Origin: Thermoplasmata archaeon | Lineage (GTDB): Archaea; Thermoplasmatota; Thermoplasmata; Lutacidiplasmatales; UBA184 | NCBI GenBank assembly: GCA_021812305.1 | Contig: JAKAOB010000005.1 | Location: 1-36,923, forward strand | DNA length: 36,923 bases | Reading direction: 5' to 3' | Shown: piece after piece, positions 34,612 to 36,923 of the stretch | Numbering within the stretch: position 1 is the stretch's first letter | Layout: every line of letters begins with the position of its first letter | Notes under the pieces: model-generated | Told to the model about the DNA's origin: nothing | The model's input: only the letters and a program-made list of their open reading frames with translations | Database searches by the model: none | Position numbers and translations under genes: made by a program

Positions 34612-35457
34612 TTGCCGTCCCGTCGGTCCGCGGCCGGGCTCCCGAGGCGCCGGCCGCCGGTCCGTCCGCGATCGCTCCCCGACGGCGACCCCCACGCGCG
34701 CATCCACATCGCCCCGGTCGGCTTCGAGGTCGAGCGGGTGACGGAGCCGATCCTCACCGAGCGGGCCGACCGCGCCTACCTGCTCACCCGCGTCGGGGAC
34801 GACGCGGCCCGGCCGTTCGTCGACGAGGTCGTCCGCCGTCTCGCCCGGGCGCGCCCGCCCGTGGAGGTGCGCGTGGAACGGACCGAGATCTGGGACGTGT
34901 TCGGGGCGCTCGGAGCGCTCCGCCGCATCTTCGAGCGGGAGCGCCGCGCGGACCGCCACGCCGCGGGCGTCGTCCCGATCCGCGTCAACGTCTCGACCGG
35001 GACGAAGATCACCGCGATCGCCGGGACCCTCGCCTGCATGCTCTGGCGGGGCGAGGCGTACTACGCGCAGGTGACGCGCGCGTGGTACTCCGGGCTCACG
35101 CCCCGGGTCCGCCCCGTCAACGACGTCGTCGGACGGATCGACCCGGTCTCGGTCTATGAGCTGCGGGCGCCGGCCCCCGAGCTCGTCGAGGTGCTCGAGG
35201 CCCTCGAACGGCGCGGCGGCGCCCTCCGCAAGCGCGAGCTCATCCGGGAGCTCGGGCTCGACCGGGCCCCCCCGGGAGAGCCCGCCGGCCGGGCACCGAC
35301 CCCCCAGGCCCAGCACAGCCGCCTGAGGACCCGCCTGCTCCCCCTCGAGAGCCGATGGGGGTTCGTAGCGAGCGATGCCCTGGGGGCGCGCGGACGGGTC
35401 CGCCTGACGGACCAGGGCCGGCTCGCCCTGCAGCTGTTCGGACGCCGTCGGGATTAA
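34612..35457 (+). CDS. DUF6293/HFX_2341-like regulator (CARF-like Rossmann domain plus C-terminal wHTH)
   Basis: 'RIHIAPVGFEVERVTEPILTERADRAYLLTR', 'VVPIRVNVSTGTKITAIAGTLACMLW', C-terminal winged-helix pattern 'RKRELIRELGL...LRTRLLPLESRWGFVASD...RVRLTDQGRLAL'. TTG start inferred. Confidence 0.82.
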   Translation: MPSRRSAAGLPRRRPPVRPRSLPDGDPHARIHIAPVGFEVERVTEPILTERADRAYLLTRVGDDAARPFVDEVVRRLARARPPVEVRVERTEIWDVFGALGALRRIFERERRADRHAAGVVPIRVNVSTGTKITAIAGTLACMLWRGEAYYAQVTRAWYSGLTPRVRPVNDVVGRIDPVSVYELRAPAPELVEVLEALERRGGALRKRELIRELGLDRAPPGEPAGRAPTPQAQHSRLRTRLLPLESRWGFVASDALGARGRVRLTDQGRLALQLFGRRRD

Positions 35458-35695
35458 CCCATTTAACCGATTAAGCGTTCAATAGACTAAGTAGGCGAGG
35501 GGCTCTCCCGTTCCTTGGGATGTCGGACCGAGCCCGGACGTGGGCGGTTGCAACGGCCGCCGGCGTCCCGGAGCGGACGCAGCGGGTGCACCAGGCGGCC
35601 TACGGGCCGCGGCCGATGCGCGTTCGCCCCCCCGTCCCCGGCTCGCCCGGGCCGGGACGGCCGACCGGGCCCCACCGGCCCGGCGCGGCGCCCGC

Positions 35696-36923
35696 TCACG
35701 CCGGGTCGAAGTTGACCGAGATGAGCTTCACCTCGGTCATCTCGAGCATCGCGTAGCGGACCCCTTCGCGGCCCAGCCCGCTCTCCTTGACCCCGCCGAA
35801 CGGGAGGGCGTCCCAGCGCAGGGTCGTCGGGTCGTTGACGTGGACGCCCCCCGCGCGGATCCGCTTCGCGAGCCGGAACGCGCGCCGGAGGTCGTTCGTG
35901 TAGACGGAGGCCTGCAGCCCGAACGGGGTGTTGTTCGCGATGCGGACCGCGTCGTCGTCCTGCTCGAAGCGCAGGATGGGGGCCACGGGCCCGAACGGCT
36001 CCTCCCGGGCGATCGCGGCGTCGGCCGGGACCGCGTCGAGGACGGTGGGGCGGTAGAAGTGGCCCGGGCCCTCGGCGCGCCCGCCCCCGGTGAGCACCTT
36101 CGCGGAGCGGCCGACGGCGTCCCCGACCAGGCGGTCGAGCCGTTCGATCGCGCCCGCATCGATCACCGGTCCCACCTGGGTCCGCTCGTCCAGGGCCGGG
36201 CCGACCCGCAGCTCGCCCGCCCGTCGGGCGAGCTCGCGGGCGAACGCGTCCGCGATCCCCGCGGCGACCAGGATCCGTTTCGAAGCCGTGCAGACCTGGC
36301 CGGAGAAGGTGAACGCGCCCCGGACGGCCGCGGCGGCCGTCGGGCCGATCGGGGCGTCCTCGAGGACGATGAACGGGTCGAGGCCTCCCATCTCGAGGAT
36401 GAGTCGCTTCGCATGGCGGCCGGCCCGCTCGGCGATCCCCTTGCCGACCTCGGTCGAGCCGGTGAACGTGACGAGACGCGTCGCCGGGTGCTCGATGAGC
36501 GCGCCCCCGACGCTGCCTCCCGGGCCGAGGACGACGTTGAAGACCCCGGGGGGAAGGCCGGCGGCCCGGGCATGCCCCGCGAGCCTCAGGGCGGTGAACG
36601 GGGCCGCGCTCGTGGGCTTCACGACGACCGGGTTGCCGGCGGCGAGGGCGGGGGCGACCTTGTGGGTCAGCAGGTTGAGCGGGAAGTTGAACGGGCTGAT
36701 CGCGACCACCACCCCCATCGGGTCCCGGACCGAGAACAGGAAGCGCCGTTCGTTGCCGGGGGGCAGGGCATAGGCGTCCGCCGGGAAGCTCTCCCCAGTG
36801 AGGTGGCGGATCTCCTCCGCGGCGAAGTCGAAGACCTGGCTCGCCCGGTCGACCTCGACCCGGGCGTCGACGATCGGCTTGCCCACCTCCGAGGCGATCA
36901 GGCGGGCCATCGTCTCCCGGTCG
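35696..36923 (-). CDS. NAD(P)-dependent aldehyde dehydrogenase (5' end outside window)
   Basis: 'VVAISPFNFPLNLLTHKVAPALAAGNPVVVKPTSAAP', 'LVTFTGSTEVGKGIAERAG', 'ILEMGGLDPFIVLEDA', catalytic Cys 'FSGQVCTASKRI', 'EEPFGPVAPILRF'. N-terminus truncated by the window edge. Confidence 0.96.
   Translation of the reverse strand, partial: DRETMARLIASEVGKPIVDARVEVDRASQVFDFAAEEIRHLTGESFPADAYALPPGNERRFLFSVRDPMGVVVAISPFNFPLNLLTHKVAPALAAGNPVVVKPTSAAPFTALRLAGHARAAGLPPGVFNVVLGPGGSVGGALIEHPATRLVTFTGSTEVGKGIAERAGRHAKRLILEMGGLDPFIVLEDAPIGPTAAAAVRGAFTFSGQVCTASKRILVAAGIADAFARELARRAGELRVGPALDERTQVGPVIDAGAIERLDRLVGDAVGRSAKVLTGGGRAEGPGHFYRPTVLDAVPADAAIAREEPFGPVAPILRFEQDDDAVRIANNTPFGLQASVYTNDLRRAFRLAKRIRAGGVHVNDPTTLRWDALPFGGVKESGLGREGVRYAMLEMTEVKLISVNFDPA

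Noticed and set aside
35520-35756. 78-aa ORF downstream of the AT-rich island
   Set aside because: Pro/Gly-rich and overlaps the ALDH 3' end on the other strand; not convincing as a gene without transcription data.
1-36923. tRNA/rRNA genes, CRISPR arrays, transposases, phage genes
   Set aside because: None recognised by eye on either strand; a tRNAscan/Infernal and CRISPR search would be needed to exclude them fully.

Overview
This high-GC window carries about 35 protein-coding genes and no rRNA, tRNA, CRISPR array or transposase that I could recognise. Several features point to an archaeon, probably a Thermoplasmata-like lineage: TATA-like AT islands about 26-28 nt upstream of start codons (a leaderless pattern), an RPA/SOSS-like OB-fold protein, a tricorn-factor-type M1 aminopeptidase, a split 2-oxoacid:ferredoxin oxidoreductase with a fused gamma-delta subunit, a DUF6293/HFX_2341-like regulator, and kelch/PKD surface proteins. 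The taxonomy is an inference. In order the window holds: DUF1801, O-methyltransferase, a degenerate Nudix-like protein, BioY, a BNR beta-propeller plus MoaD/SAMP-like pair, a 187-aa unknown, Nudix, LURP-one-like, M1 aminopeptidase, OB-fold protein, MFS plus ChrB-like pair, a zinc-ribbon membrane protein, MarR plus a 14-TM MFS facing a second 14-TM MFS, a cupredoxin-like protein, a RibD-type reductase, GTP cyclohydrolase II, an orphan ORF with no clear start, PorB/PorA/PorGD, CHAD, NiCoT plus NikR, a kelch/PKD protein, a PHP phosphoesterase, a GH-like secreted protein, an MTHFR-like protein, an amidohydrolase, a class III aminotransferase, the DUF6293-like regulator, and an aldehyde dehydrogenase running off the window edge. 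The observations most worth following up are the MoaD-like/BNR-propeller pair, the CARF-like regulator between an aminotransferase and an aldehyde dehydrogenase, the perfect dyad upstream of the kelch/PKD gene, the nickel module with a candidate operator over its TATA box, the ChrB-MFS pair, and the orphan ORF downstream of porB.
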